64,000 bases of DNA from assembly GCA_965207025.1 (NCBI GenBank), contig OZ242258.1:2728001-2792000 (forward strand). Direction: 5' to 3'. Below the pieces are notes generated by a model that was not told the origin of the DNA, ran no database searches, and saw only the letters and a list, made by a program, of their open reading frames with translations. This DNA comes from Bin87 sp034423595. GTDB lineage: Bacteria; Chloroflexota; Dehalococcoidia; Lucifugimonadales; UBA3495. Both the position numbers and the translations under genes were made by a program. Positions 40,912 to 49,392 of the stretch are shown here, piece by piece. Position 1 is the first letter of the stretch; each line of letters starts with the position of its first letter.

Positions 40912-41438
40912 CCGACCCGCAGGAGTTTTTGCGTTTCTTTTATTCCATACATCGCCGCACCCTGCGGGACATCATGGCGCTGCCCGCTGAGGCGCAGAAC
41001 TGGACGCCGCCGGCGGGCGAGGGCGAAAAGTCTTGGAGCATCAACCAGATCGTGCATCACATCTGCGAGTCGCGGATGTACTTCTCGCGGGCCTACCGCA
41101 ATGAGGGCTGGCTGTACGATTGGGAGGTTCCCAGCACGGAGCGGCAGGCAGAATGGATACCGGCGCTGGAGGAATCTTACGCGGAGTTTCACCGGCGGCT
41201 GGATAGCTCACCAGCGGAGTGGCTGAACCGGCGCATCAAGATGATCGACACCGACGGCACGCTGAGCGGGTGGCGCATCCTGATGATGCTGATCGAGCAT
41301 GAGGTGCACCACCGCTCGCAGATCGACACCTACTCGGGCCTCAACGGCTGGGACGTGCCGCAGATCTACGGGCGCACGCGGGAGCAGATTGACGAGTTGC
41401 AGGAGGGGCAGCGTCAGAATCAGGATTCACGGGATTAG
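40905..41438 (+). CDS. DinB family (DUF664-like) protein
   Basis: A 177-residue four-helix protein: SWSINQIVHHICESRMYF and LMMLIEHEVHHRSQIDTYSG. The His in VHHI and the HEVHH motif would bind a metal, as in DinB/YfiT thiol-dependent enzymes. The last residues (QRQNQDSRD) are encoded by the GTCAGAATCAGGATT repeat, so its native end was altered. Confidence 0.87.
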   Translation: MLTDPQEFLRFFYSIHRRTLRDIMALPAEAQNWTPPAGEGEKSWSINQIVHHICESRMYFSRAYRNEGWLYDWEVPSTERQAEWIPALEESYAEFHRRLDSSPAEWLNRRIKMIDTDGTLSGWRILMMLIEHEVHHRSQIDTYSGLNGWDVPQIYGRTREQIDELQEGQRQNQDSRD

Positions 41439-41518
41439 GGGATTGTCAGGATTTCATCGCTTCGGCGGCATTGACTCAATCCTGTGAATCCTAAAATCTT
41501 GGGAATCCAGATTCAGAC
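41413..41518. repeat. Inverted element GTCAGAATCAGGATT family, copy 2
   Basis: It starts within the 3' end of the DinB gene and ends AGATTCAGAC. Internal ACGGGATTAGGGGATT repeats as in the copy at 35598. Confidence 0.65.
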
Positions 41519-41537
41519 GGTTGCCCCGACTGTTAGA

Positions 41538-41674
41538 GCCTTTTCAAAGTTAATCCGTCATTCCCGCGCAGGCGGGAATCCAGAAGATGGTTGCGCTCAG
41601 GATGTTCTGGATTCCGGCTTTCGCCGGAATGACAGGTTGGGGTGAAAGGCCCCAACCCTCGACTTTGAAAAGGC
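41538..41674. mobile_element. MITE-like element with 13-bp terminal inverted repeats
   Basis: GCCTTTTCAAAGT (41538-41550) and ACTTTGAAAAGGC (41662-41674) are perfect inverted termini. Inside is a REP doublet (41556-41633, CGTCATTCCCGCGCAGGCGG and partner). The terminus shares GGCCTTTTCA with the ISAs1-type element at 44512 if one flanking G is counted. No coding capacity; 137 bp. Confidence 0.55.
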
Positions 41675-41689
41675 CATGCCTGACTGTTC

Positions 41690-42214
41690 TTACGGGTTGA
41701 TGACCCCGCTGCGGTTCTGGACGATGAAGGTTTCGCGGCGCTCCAGGTAGTCGGATACCAGGTTGACGAGGGCTTGGGGCCGGTCGGCGGCGATGTCGTG
41801 GCCGGCGGCGTACACGAAGGCAATGTTGCAGTTGGGGATGCGCTCGCGGTAGATTCCGGCCGCCTCGGGCTGAACCGAGCGATCCTCCTGGCCGAACACC
41901 ACCAACGTGGGGCATTGCACGTCGGACAGACGGACCTCCATTTCGGCAGCGTCGCCGTTGGCATCGCCGGAAGGACGGATGGCCGTGGGCGACACGAGCA
42001 CCAGTACATCGGCGGTTTCGGGGTTCGCCAGAGCGTGCTGCAACGCGGCATTGGCGCCGTTGGATATGCCCACCAGCCCGTACCGTTCCGAGCCGGCTGC
42101 GTCGGTTGACTCTGCCACCCGCCAATGAGCAGACAACCCATCGCGCAGCGGCCGGGATTGGCCGGCCGCGCCGTCGAGTATCACGACCGTGCGGGTGGAT
42201 TCTGCGGTTGCCAC
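41690..42214 (-). CDS. Alpha/beta hydrolase, compact
   Basis: A 174-residue protein. GLVGISNGANAALQHAL contains the nucleophile elbow G-x-S-x-G; VVFGQEDRSVQPE carries the Asp; YAAGHDIAADRP carries the His. The N-terminal strands before the elbow are short, so this is smaller than typical members. GTG at 42214 follows AAGGAG that overlaps the upstream LLM gene's end. Confidence 0.82.
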   Translation of the reverse strand: MATAESTRTVVILDGAAGQSRPLRDGLSAHWRVAESTDAAGSERYGLVGISNGANAALQHALANPETADVLVLVSPTAIRPSGDANGDAAEMEVRLSDVQCPTLVVFGQEDRSVQPEAAGIYRERIPNCNIAFVYAAGHDIAADRPQALVNLVSDYLERRETFIVQNRSGVINP

Positions 42215-42217
42215 GGG

Positions 42218-43321
42218 TCAGAGCTCCTTGAGGCGGGGCAGCACCTCGCGCCCGAACAGGTCAATTTCCTGCATCACGTCGGCGTGGGTGAGGCTGGGCT
42301 GCTGGAAGAACAGGTCGATGACGCCCATGCCGCAGCGGTCGTGGTAGGCCTTGATCTCGTTGAACACCTTGTCGGGTCCGCCGACGAAGGTGAGGCCGGG
42401 CGCGCCGCCCACGATGTCGCCGCTGGCGCTGCCGGCGAAGACGTTGCGGTAGTCCACTTCCTGGCCGGCGCGGGTGGTCTGGATGACCTGGGACACCGAG
42501 GAGCGCAAGGCCATGCCGGGAGCGCGGCCCTGGTCGGTCTGGCGGTCGAACCATTCCAGGGCCAGCGCGTCGGTTTCGGCCAGGTAGATGCTGCCGCGAT
42601 ATACCATCTGGTCGGGCTGGGGCTGCCAGCCGTTTTCGTCGCACCAGGCGCGGTACTTGTCGGCGATGCGGCCGGTGTCCTCCACGGGGATGAAGGACAC
42701 GCCGAGGCCCAGGTTATGTTCGGCGGCGTAACGCACGGCGTCGTCGGTGCGGGTGGCAACCAGCGCGGCCGGGAAGGGCTGCTGGACGGGACGAGGCCAC
42801 ACCGCCACAGTGCGGTACTGGTAGTATTGGCCCTCCCACGCGAAGGGTTCCGGCTCGGTCATTGCCTTGAGGATGAGGTCCATGCCTTCCAGCATCCGGC
42901 CCCGGCCCTCGGCGGGATTGACGCCGTACACCTGGTCCTCGTTGGGTGTGCCGCGCAGGAACCCCATGACGAGGCGGCCGTTGGTGAGGTTGTCCAGCAG
43001 GGTCAGTTCCTCGGCGGCGCGAACCGGGTTGTTCAGCGGCATCAGGGGGCCGAGCATGGCGATCTTTACGGTCTTGCAGCGTTCGGCGACGGCAGCGGCC
43101 ATCACGGCCGGCGTGCCGGTGGCGATGCGTCCTGAGTAGTGGTGCTCGGAGAAGCTGACCCACTCGAAGCCCATCTCTTCGGCGAACTCGCACTCCTCAA
43201 TGCCGTCCTGGTAGCTCTGCACCGAGGTTGCGGGGTGGCTGTAGCTGGGAGGCGTGGGCCAGGTGGGCGGGAAGTCGCGGCGATGAGCGTAGCCCATCGC
43301 GCCCAGGTAAGATGCTTTCAT
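42218..43321 (-). CDS. LLM-class flavin-dependent oxidoreductase 1
   Basis: A 367-residue luciferase-like TIM-barrel protein with FEWVSFSEHHYSGRIATGTP, MPLNNPVRAAEELTLLDNLTNGRLVMGFLRG and LTFVGGPDKVFNEIKA. Uses reduced FMN or F420; the branch is not assignable. ATG at 43321. The hydrolase gene begins 3 bp after its stop, suggesting a two-gene unit. Confidence 0.93.
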   Translation of the reverse strand: MKASYLGAMGYAHRRDFPPTWPTPPSYSHPATSVQSYQDGIEECEFAEEMGFEWVSFSEHHYSGRIATGTPAVMAAAVAERCKTVKIAMLGPLMPLNNPVRAAEELTLLDNLTNGRLVMGFLRGTPNEDQVYGVNPAEGRGRMLEGMDLILKAMTEPEPFAWEGQYYQYRTVAVWPRPVQQPFPAALVATRTDDAVRYAAEHNLGLGVSFIPVEDTGRIADKYRAWCDENGWQPQPDQMVYRGSIYLAETDALALEWFDRQTDQGRAPGMALRSSVSQVIQTTRAGQEVDYRNVFAGSASGDIVGGAPGLTFVGGPDKVFNEIKAYHDRCGMGVIDLFFQQPSLTHADVMQEIDLFGREVLPRLKEL

Positions 43322-43350
43322 GGTGTCGTCGCTCCTGCGAGGTAACGGCG

Positions 43351-43701
43351 TCAAGCCATCGGCTCAAGTTTGTCCAGCAACCGTTCTACGTCGGCCACAC
43401 CGGCAGCCACGTTGTCAGCGTTGTCCCAGCCCTCATAGAAGTTGACGTGCAAATTTCCGGCAACGGCAAACAGCCGCCTGATTTCTTCGTCTCCGGTTTC
43501 AGCCGTGAGCCGCGCGACCGCGTTGTACAATACCGCGTGGCTACGGTGTGGCCAGCCGCGCCGTTCAGCTACTGATTTGACCATCTGCGCTGCCGCGCCC
43601 CAACCCTTTTCGGACGCCTGGCGGGCATCGCCGGCGGCGAGTTCGCTTTGAGCCTGCGTGAGCAAGAGGCGGCTTGCTTCTCTGTACGTCTGCGTTACCA
43701 T
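43351..43701 (-). CDS. PaREP1/HEPN-like small helical protein
   Basis: A 116-residue protein. ASEKGWGAAAQMVKSVAERR, HRSHAVLYN and VAGNLHVNFYEG are the motifs shared with the genes at 2802, 4862 and 13689; it is closest to 13689. ATG at 43701 (MVTQTYREAS) is the best-supported start by length match with family members; a TTG nine codons upstream is possible. Confidence 0.65.
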   Translation of the reverse strand: MVTQTYREASRLLLTQAQSELAAGDARQASEKGWGAAAQMVKSVAERRGWPHRSHAVLYNAVARLTAETGDEEIRRLFAVAGNLHVNFYEGWDNADNVAAGVADVERLLDKLEPMA

Positions 43702-43745
43702 TCGAATCTCATGGTTTGTATTCAACAACCGTCATGCTTGCAGCG

Positions 43746-43774
43746 ATGGTATAGGGGCGGTGTGGCAGTGTCAA
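43746..43774 (-). promoter_or_regulatory. Promoter of the PaREP1-like gene at 43351
   Basis: Minus-strand TTGACA (43769-43774), 17-bp spacer, TACCAT (43746-43751). The -10 lies 45 bp upstream of ATG 43701, or about 18 bp from the alternative TTG. Confidence 0.5.
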
Positions 43775-43852
43775 CAAAGATTGGAGCGCCCCTCATAATG
43801 TGAGGGGCGCTCTCGCTTGAAACTGATCGCCGCCCGCTGCGGCGTATGGAAA

Positions 43853-44425
43853 CTAGCGGTCCATCACCACCATGGTGCCCTCTTCGGGGTTGTACTGGTA
43901 GCGGGTGATGCGGTCGAGCTTCTGGGACTCGAGGCGCACCACCACGGCGCGGTCGCCGGTGACGTTCAGGGTGTTGTGGATTTCGCCGGGCAGGAAGAAG
44001 GCCACCTTGCCGTCCTTCTGGGTAAAGTCGCCGGTCTCCTGGAGCTGAATCGAGTCCACGCCCTCGCCGGGGTAGAACCAGCGCCACTTGGTCTGCTTGA
44101 TCGCACCGTCGTACACGCCGTACACCACCCAGGCATTGCCGTGGTCGTGGGGCAGGTTGTCCTGGTCGGGCTTCTGCACCGACGCCATCAGCCAGAACCC
44201 GCCGCCGGGATGGCCATAGTCCTCGTCCAGGTGGAGGTCATAGCGTCCATAGCCGCCCTCGTCGGGGAGCTCAAGGCGCTCTTCCAGCCAGCCGGGGGTC
44301 TTCAGCAGGAGTTCCATGCGCTCGGCTACGCCGGAGGCCTGGGCCAGCGGGTCCTGGGTGGCATCGAAGATGTCTCGCACGTCGTCGATGAAAGCGTCCA
44401 CCGTGTAGGCCGTTGTCTGGGTCAT
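43853..44425 (-). CDS. Cysteine dioxygenase-like cupin protein
   Basis: A 190-residue protein. PHDHGNAWVVYGVYDG gives His93 and His95, and PGEIHNTLN gives a third His, the three-His iron site of cysteine/3-mercaptopropionate dioxygenases. The N-terminal helical region is typical. No Cys-Tyr crosslink pair is evident. It could oxidise thiols or other small acids. Promoter at 44464-44492. Confidence 0.75.
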   Translation of the reverse strand: MTQTTAYTVDAFIDDVRDIFDATQDPLAQASGVAERMELLLKTPGWLEERLELPDEGGYGRYDLHLDEDYGHPGGGFWLMASVQKPDQDNLPHDHGNAWVVYGVYDGAIKQTKWRWFYPGEGVDSIQLQETGDFTQKDGKVAFFLPGEIHNTLNVTGDRAVVVRLESQKLDRITRYQYNPEEGTMVVMDR

Positions 44426-44463
44426 GTTGATCCCTCCATGTAATTTATTTTCCTATTGTATTT

Positions 44464-44492
44464 ATTGTGATGGTGAATAATTGCGGTGTCAA
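44464..44492 (-). promoter_or_regulatory. Promoter of the cupin gene, next to the insertion sequence
   Basis: Minus-strand TTGACA (44487-44492), 17-bp spacer, CACAAT (44464-44469), 39 bp upstream of ATG 44425. The target-site duplication of the IS begins 10 bp upstream of the -35. Confidence 0.5.
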
Positions 44493-44511
44493 CCGGCGGT
44501 GGAGGGGGTGG

Positions 44512-45784
44512 CAGGGCCTTTTCATTTTCTGGAACAAGTCTTAAAGTTGTGGTGAAGTTGTGAGGAGGTAGGGAAGATGAGGTTGAGAGAAGCCCTGGAT
44601 GGAGTTCCGGACCACCGGAGCCGGCAAGGCCGGCGCCATCCATTGGGAGCCGTATTGAGTCTGACGGTTTGCGCCATGCTGTGCGGCGCCCGCAGCCTTT
44701 ATGCCATTGCGCAATGGGGCCGGGACCAGGGGGCCGCCGCCGGACAGGAATTGGGTTTCCCGCTGGGGAGAACACCCTGCGTGGCCACCCTGCACCGGGT
44801 GTTCAAGGGTCTGGACGTGGACGCCTTCGAGGGGGTGCTGCGGGAATGGGTGCGGGATAGTGGGGTGGATCTGGGTTCAGTGGTGTCAATAGACGGGAAG
44901 ACGTTGCGGGGGATTCACGGTGAGGAACTGCCTGGGGTGCACCTGGTATCGGCCTACGCCACTGAGGGCGGGGCGGTGCTGAGCCAGGCAGCTACGGTGG
45001 GCAAGGGTCAGGAATTGGCGGCGGCCCAGGCGGTGTTGGGGCAGATTCCCCTGAAAGGGAGGATAGTGGTGGCGGACGCTCTGCTGACCCAGCGGGAGGT
45101 ATGCCAACAGATTGTAGCCGGCGGCGGGGATTACCTGTTGCCGGTGAAGGAGAATCAGCCTGCTTTGCGTCAGGACCTGGCGGAAGTATTTTCCCCCACT
45201 GGAAACTGAAGAGGTTCTGGGGCCGCGGGTGCCGCCATGGCAGGCTGAGGACTGGCGGGAGCGAGGGGCGGAGCTGACGGTGTGGGTGGATGTCTCGCCC
45301 AAGCAACGGCACGGACGCTGGGAGCGCCGGGAACTGTGGGCCTTGTCCGACCCGGAGGTGAACCGGTATGCGGGCAGCGCCGGGTCGGTGGGGAAAGCGT
45401 GGCCCCACCTGCAACAGGTATGTCGGCTGGAGCGGCGGCGGAGGGTCCGTGGAGGCATCCGGGTGGCGGTGAGCTATGCGGTGACCAGTCTCTCGCCCGA
45501 GGTTGCCGGAGCGGAACGCCTGTTGCAGATTCTCAGAGGGCATTGGAAGATCGAGAACCAGGTGCATTGGGTCCGGGACGTCACCTTTGACGAAGACCGC
45601 TCCCAGGTAAGGAGCGGCAACGCCCCCCAGGTGATGGCAGCCTTTCGCAACCTGACCACCACCTTGGTGCGCTGGGCTGGACATACCAACGTTGCCGCTG
45701 CCCTGCGCCGCCACGCCGCTCACGTCTCTGAAGCCTTCATCCTGCTCGGCATTACTCCTAAATTCGGAGAATGAAAAGGCCCTG
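44512..45784 (+). mobile_element. ISAs1-family-type insertion sequence with 10-bp target duplication
   Basis: Termini CAGGGCCTTTTCATTTTC (from 44512) and the inverted GAATGAAAAGGCCCTG (to 45784). The flanks are identical 10-bp direct repeats GAGGGGGTGG at 44502-44511 and 45785-45794, a length usual for ISAs1 elements. It is 1273 bp long and carries one transposase gene split by a frameshift. Intact termini and a perfect duplication suggest recent insertion. Confidence 0.88.
44577..45774 (+). pseudogene. ISAs1-type transposase, reading frame broken at about 45193
   Basis: N-terminal MRLREALDGVPDHRSRQGRR, then SIDGKTLRGI (first Asp), VVADALLTQREV (second Asp) and, in the second frame, GHWKIENQVHWVRDV (Glu), complete the DDE set. 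The first frame stops at 45209 (PTGN); similarity resumes in the +1 frame around FPPLETEEVLGP through to 45774. The junction is T4C5, a slippery-looking run. Either a 1-nt indel inactivated the gene, or the ribosome shifts there. Confidence 0.85.
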
Positions 45785-45950
45785 GAGGGGGTGGTCGCGG
45801 CGACGCCGTCGGAGGCGAAGTAGCCTGCCTGTTCGGTGACGGTGAGGCCGAGGGTCAGCACGGTTCCGTAGGCGACGGCAGTCACGGTGAAGGACAGATC
45901 GCCCGGGTCTCGTCGCTGAGCTGGTAGCCAGGGTTAACGAGCTGACCAAC
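45785..45950 (-). pseudogene. Possible gene fragment cut by the insertion sequence
   Basis: Minus-strand residues such as FTVTAVAYGTVLTLGLTV and EQAGYFASDGVAATTPS run up to the target duplication and would end just across the element (TAG-type continuation STAG then stop). Further upstream the similarity-like stretch NPGYQLSDET is in another frame, so the fragment was already decayed. No family assigned. Confidence 0.3.
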
Positions 45951-46686
45951 TAGGCAGTGAGTAATTTTCACCTGTTTCCGCAATTTGAGCCGGCGGTGGC
46001 GACTCTACTCCCATCCCAGCTGGCTCATTGGAAACCCTATCCTGCCCACTATCATCCATCACTAACTCGGCCTGCCCCTCACTCGGACAGCCGTTTCGGC
46101 AACCTATAGCTTTGATGGGATCCTCGTAAAGTAAGAACCCGTCAATGGGCAGAGGAGCCACATGCAGTAGATTTTCCTTAGGCTCGTCTTTCACTCGCTC
46201 TCTGAGTTCCATAAGCAAGCGGCCCAAGGCGTTGGTGCCGACCAGCGTTTCCTCGTCAACTGGCTTGGCTCCCCAAAAATCATCGCGGCGGGAATGCTCG
46301 ACGATGGGCATATCCCCGGTCTCCAGCAGCAACTCGCTGAATTTATCCCAATTCTGCGCCAGCTTCACCTGCAAGCACCAACGCATAATTTTAATCCGAA
46401 CTGCGTCCCAATCTGTCCGGGAATTGGAGCGGTGAGGCTTGCCCTTCATCTTCGCCGTCATCGGGCTTCTCTGGGCGATAATTTCGTGCTGCACCTTCGG
46501 AATGTGTGGGAATCGACACGCCTGGTACAAGGCCTCTGACGTGCGAATTTTCACGCCGTTCACTTCCAGAGGGAAGCCGCCAGCCATGTTGGACAGACCG
46601 CCGTGCTTTTCTTTGGTTTTTAGAAAGATAGCGGAGTTAGCACGGTGGTAGGTGCGTGTATGGCAATTGTGGATCGCAGTGGTCAT
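45934..46686 (-). CDS. NADAR domain protein
   Basis: A 250-residue protein. GGLSNMAGGFPLEVNGVKIR, TSEALYQACRFP, WDAVRIKIMRWCLQVKLAQN, DDFWGAKP and VGTNALGRLLMELRE follow the NADAR (YbiA-like) family along its length. NADAR enzymes cleave N-glycosidic or ADP-ribose bonds, and some reverse guanine ADP-ribosylation in DNA. The C-terminal about 80 residues are an unassigned extension. It lies 10 bp downstream of the PRTase-like gene; the two form one unit. Confidence 0.85.
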   Translation of the reverse strand: MTTAIHNCHTRTYHRANSAIFLKTKEKHGGLSNMAGGFPLEVNGVKIRTSEALYQACRFPHIPKVQHEIIAQRSPMTAKMKGKPHRSNSRTDWDAVRIKIMRWCLQVKLAQNWDKFSELLLETGDMPIVEHSRRDDFWGAKPVDEETLVGTNALGRLLMELRERVKDEPKENLLHVAPLPIDGFLLYEDPIKAIGCRNGCPSEGQAELVMDDSGQDRVSNEPAGMGVESPPPAQIAETGENYSLPSWSAR

Positions 46687-46696
46687 CTCGGTTGTC

Positions 46697-47680
46697 CTAT
46701 GGGTTGTACGTCTTACGTGGGAACAACGGATACCATCTGCCGAATGGGTGGCTGAGTCCGAAGGACGGGTCTCCGTACCACAAGGCAAGCGGGCAGTTGT
46801 TGGGACAGTTGCGGTAAGTTACTAACAAGGAGCCGAAACCGGGATTGAAGCTATAAAAGCCGAGAGGTTTTAGGATTGGGTTAGGGTTATAGGCAAAGTT
46901 CTGTATTTGGAAGCCGGCGTTCAGAAATTCGCGCTCGAGTAGCTGACGGCCTTGCTCGCTGGTGAAGGGGTATATTGCTTCTGTTCCAGGATGTCGAGGC
47001 GAGAAACTGTAATCGTTATAAACCTCCGCAGTTGGCCAGAGTACGGCGGATCCGTTCCGAAAGTACTTTCGATTTTCGAAACCGTAGAATCTCCAGAACT
47101 GCAAGTCAATTTCTTTACCGAGTTGGTCTGCGATTTGTGCAACCCGCGTTTGGCACCAGCGCTCGCCGCCAGGGTGGCTAGCGAAGACGCAAACGTACAC
47201 GGTAGTTTTTGCAGGTGCTTGTGGCATCCAATCGGTCAAGTCGCGGATTATACGATTTCCAGTAAAGAGAGCATCGTCAAGGTAGATGAAGGTATGACTA
47301 TCGGGAGTGGCTTGGTCAATATCCAAGCCACACTCGACATGCAATACTCCACCAAACAGACTCCTAATGACGGACTGACTTTCGCCATTCTGCTGAATAT
47401 TTAGAATCTGGGCGCGTCGCCAGAAAGAGCATACAGATTGAGTGGAGCGATTAGGAGGGCGATGCACCAAAGTCCGTAGTAGGCTGACAACTTTGTCCTT
47501 TGAGCAGTACGTACGCTTGAACACCTGATCCAATTCGCGCAGCATCGGGACCTGAACATCGTCGCCGATTTGCTTGATCCAACGATCAACATGCTCGGGC
47601 GTGGGCTCGTCGATTTCACCGGCCCGGTAGTCTTTGACGGTGCTGGCTATGGAAGCCAGCAGGTTTTCGCGCTCTGCCAT
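46697..47680 (-). CDS. Phosphoribosyltransferase-like (PRTase-CE type) protein
   Basis: A 327-residue protein. HTFIYLDDALFTGNRIIRDL provides Asp135-Asp136 and Thr140-Gly141, the PRPP-binding loop pattern (DDxxxTG), with hydrophobic strand before it and VYVCVFASHPGGE after. The N-terminus is helical and the C-terminus has NCPNNCPLALWYGDPS. This resembles PRTase-like proteins reported in bacterial conflict systems. It is AT-richer than neighbours and precedes the NADAR gene. Catalytic activity not proven. Confidence 0.68.
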   Translation of the reverse strand: MAERENLLASIASTVKDYRAGEIDEPTPEHVDRWIKQIGDDVQVPMLRELDQVFKRTYCSKDKVVSLLRTLVHRPPNRSTQSVCSFWRRAQILNIQQNGESQSVIRSLFGGVLHVECGLDIDQATPDSHTFIYLDDALFTGNRIIRDLTDWMPQAPAKTTVYVCVFASHPGGERWCQTRVAQIADQLGKEIDLQFWRFYGFENRKYFRNGSAVLWPTAEVYNDYSFSPRHPGTEAIYPFTSEQGRQLLEREFLNAGFQIQNFAYNPNPILKPLGFYSFNPGFGSLLVTYRNCPNNCPLALWYGDPSFGLSHPFGRWYPLFPRKTYNP

Positions 47681-47755
47681 CGGGTAATGCCTATTGAAAT
47701 TGCCACCACGATAGCACGGCATCGTCTCAACCGTAACATTTGTTCAATTTTTGTA

Positions 47756-49186
47756 TTATTTTGAGAAACTTGCCGGGTTAATCGGGCACCCAGCGCACAT
47801 CGCCCCCCGGCTGCCGGGGATACACTCGTGACCGTCGTATGAGACGCCGGCGTTGTATGTCGCCGGCGTCTCCATGACGCTGGACAGGGTTCCCGACTTG
47901 GGCGGCGGCAACGCGATCCCGGCGGCTTCGGCGGCGCGGCGGTCACTTGCCTCGTTGAACAGATCCAGGCGCAGTTGCTTGCCGGAGGGAGGACGCTGGC
48001 CGGGGAACACCACGTAGGGCCAGGCGCGCTTGCGGACGACGCCCATGGCCTGTAGGTCGCGCCAGTTGTCAATGCTGTGGCGGCGGCGGTTTTCCAGGAT
48101 GCGGCCGGCGGACACCGGGCCGATGCCGGGAATGCGTAGCAGTTGGTCTTTGGTGGCTGCGTTCAGGTCGATGGGGAAGGCGTCCAGGTTTTCCATGGCG
48201 ATGACCGTCTTGGGGTCCTGCTCCAAGGAGAGGAAGCCGCCGTGGTCGAAGGCGAGTTCTATCTCATCGGAGGCGAAGTTATAGACCCGGCGGAGCCAGT
48301 CCATCTGGTAAAGGCGGTGCTCGCGGCCAGCGTGTACCGGCGGCTTTTCCTCCATGGGCGTGTGGCGGGCCGGACGGAAGGGCGGGTAATAGACGCGCTT
48401 GAGGTTCCAGTCGGTGTACATCTGGTCAACGCGGCTATAGATCTGGCGGTCGGACTCGTCAGCCGCGCCGACCACGAACTGAGTGGCTTGCCCTACCGCG
48501 CCGCCGCTGGTTTCGCGGGTCAGGTCGTTGATCCAGGCCATGGGATCGAGGATGTCTTTCTGCAAGTCCTTGTGAGGGCTGATCCGGCGCATCATGTCCG
48601 GTCCCGGCGTTTCGATGTTGACGGAGAGACGGCTGCCGAGCCGATGGGCGCGTTCGACCAGTTCCCGGCTTGCGCCGGGCATGACCTTGAGATGGATGTA
48701 TCCCTTGAAGCCGTGCTTTTTGCGGATGATCTCGACGGTCTCCACCATGCGCTGGGTGGTCTTGGTGCCGTCGCCGGCGATGCCGGAACTCAGGAACAGG
48801 CCATCTACGGCGAGGCGCTGGTGTAGCTCGGCGAAGGTGTCGGCCAGTTCCTCGCGCTTGAAGGCGTAGCGCTTGCGGGGAACGTAGATGCTGTTGGGGC
48901 AGTAGGCGCAGTCCATCTTGCAGAAGTCGGTGAACATGACGCGCATCAGGTTGATTTTCTTGCCGTTGGGCAGGCTGGCCTTGTAGATGCCCGGCGCCGG
49001 GTTCTTGCCGGGATCGGAGTAGGCGACGCGGTTTCTGCCGCTCCCGATGGAGCCGGCGGCGAACTTGCCGCTGAGGGAATGGCCGACGCGGTCGGCTTTG
49101 CCGGCGGTGAGGATGTCGTCGGAGGCGGCCATGCCGCCGAGGATTTGCAGCTTGTCGTAGCGGTCAGGGGTACTTTTGATGAGCAT
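47756..49186 (-). CDS. Putative DNA modification/repair radical SAM protein with helix-hairpin-helix
   Basis: A 476-residue protein. TDFCKMDCAYCPNS gives Cys89, Cys93 and Cys96 for the 4Fe-4S cluster; LFLSSGIAGDGTKTTQRMVE is the SAM-binding region; a helix-hairpin-helix (IDLNAATKDQLLRIPGIGPV) lies near residue 340; CAGCPINPASF at the end adds further Cys. Matches the TIGR03916-type family, usually encoded beside a uracil-DNA-glycosylase-like partner; that partner is absent here. Start ATG 49186 follows AGGAG. Confidence 0.9.
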   Translation of the reverse strand: MLIKSTPDRYDKLQILGGMAASDDILTAGKADRVGHSLSGKFAAGSIGSGRNRVAYSDPGKNPAPGIYKASLPNGKKINLMRVMFTDFCKMDCAYCPNSIYVPRKRYAFKREELADTFAELHQRLAVDGLFLSSGIAGDGTKTTQRMVETVEIIRKKHGFKGYIHLKVMPGASRELVERAHRLGSRLSVNIETPGPDMMRRISPHKDLQKDILDPMAWINDLTRETSGGAVGQATQFVVGAADESDRQIYSRVDQMYTDWNLKRVYYPPFRPARHTPMEEKPPVHAGREHRLYQMDWLRRVYNFASDEIELAFDHGGFLSLEQDPKTVIAMENLDAFPIDLNAATKDQLLRIPGIGPVSAGRILENRRRHSIDNWRDLQAMGVVRKRAWPYVVFPGQRPPSGKQLRLDLFNEASDRRAAEAAGIALPPPKSGTLSSVMETPATYNAGVSYDGHECIPGSRGAMCAGCPINPASFSK

Positions 49187-49314
49187 GGTTCGTTCGCTCC
49201 TGGCCGGCGGCGTAGGATTGGGAACCGCCGGCATTGGCGAACTTATGCTCGTATAGGGAAGTCCATGGCGTCAACGGGATGCTGTCATCAAACCGGGCAT
49301 TTCCAGAATAAATT

Positions 49315-49392
49315 CGTCATTCCTGCGAAAGCAGGAATCCAATGTCCCGCGCAATAACGACGTTCTGGATTCCCGCTTTCGCGGGAACGACG
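49315..49392. repeat. REP doublet (REPIN-like), 78 bp
   Basis: CGTCATTCCTGCGAAAGCAG unit (from 49315) and inverted partner ending GGGAACGACG (to 49392). The shortest doublet in the window. Confidence 0.75.

Noticed and set aside
44992..45885. 297-residue minus-strand ORF across the insertion sequence
   Set aside because: Mostly antisense to the transposase; only its first about 40 residues outside the element may be a real fragment.
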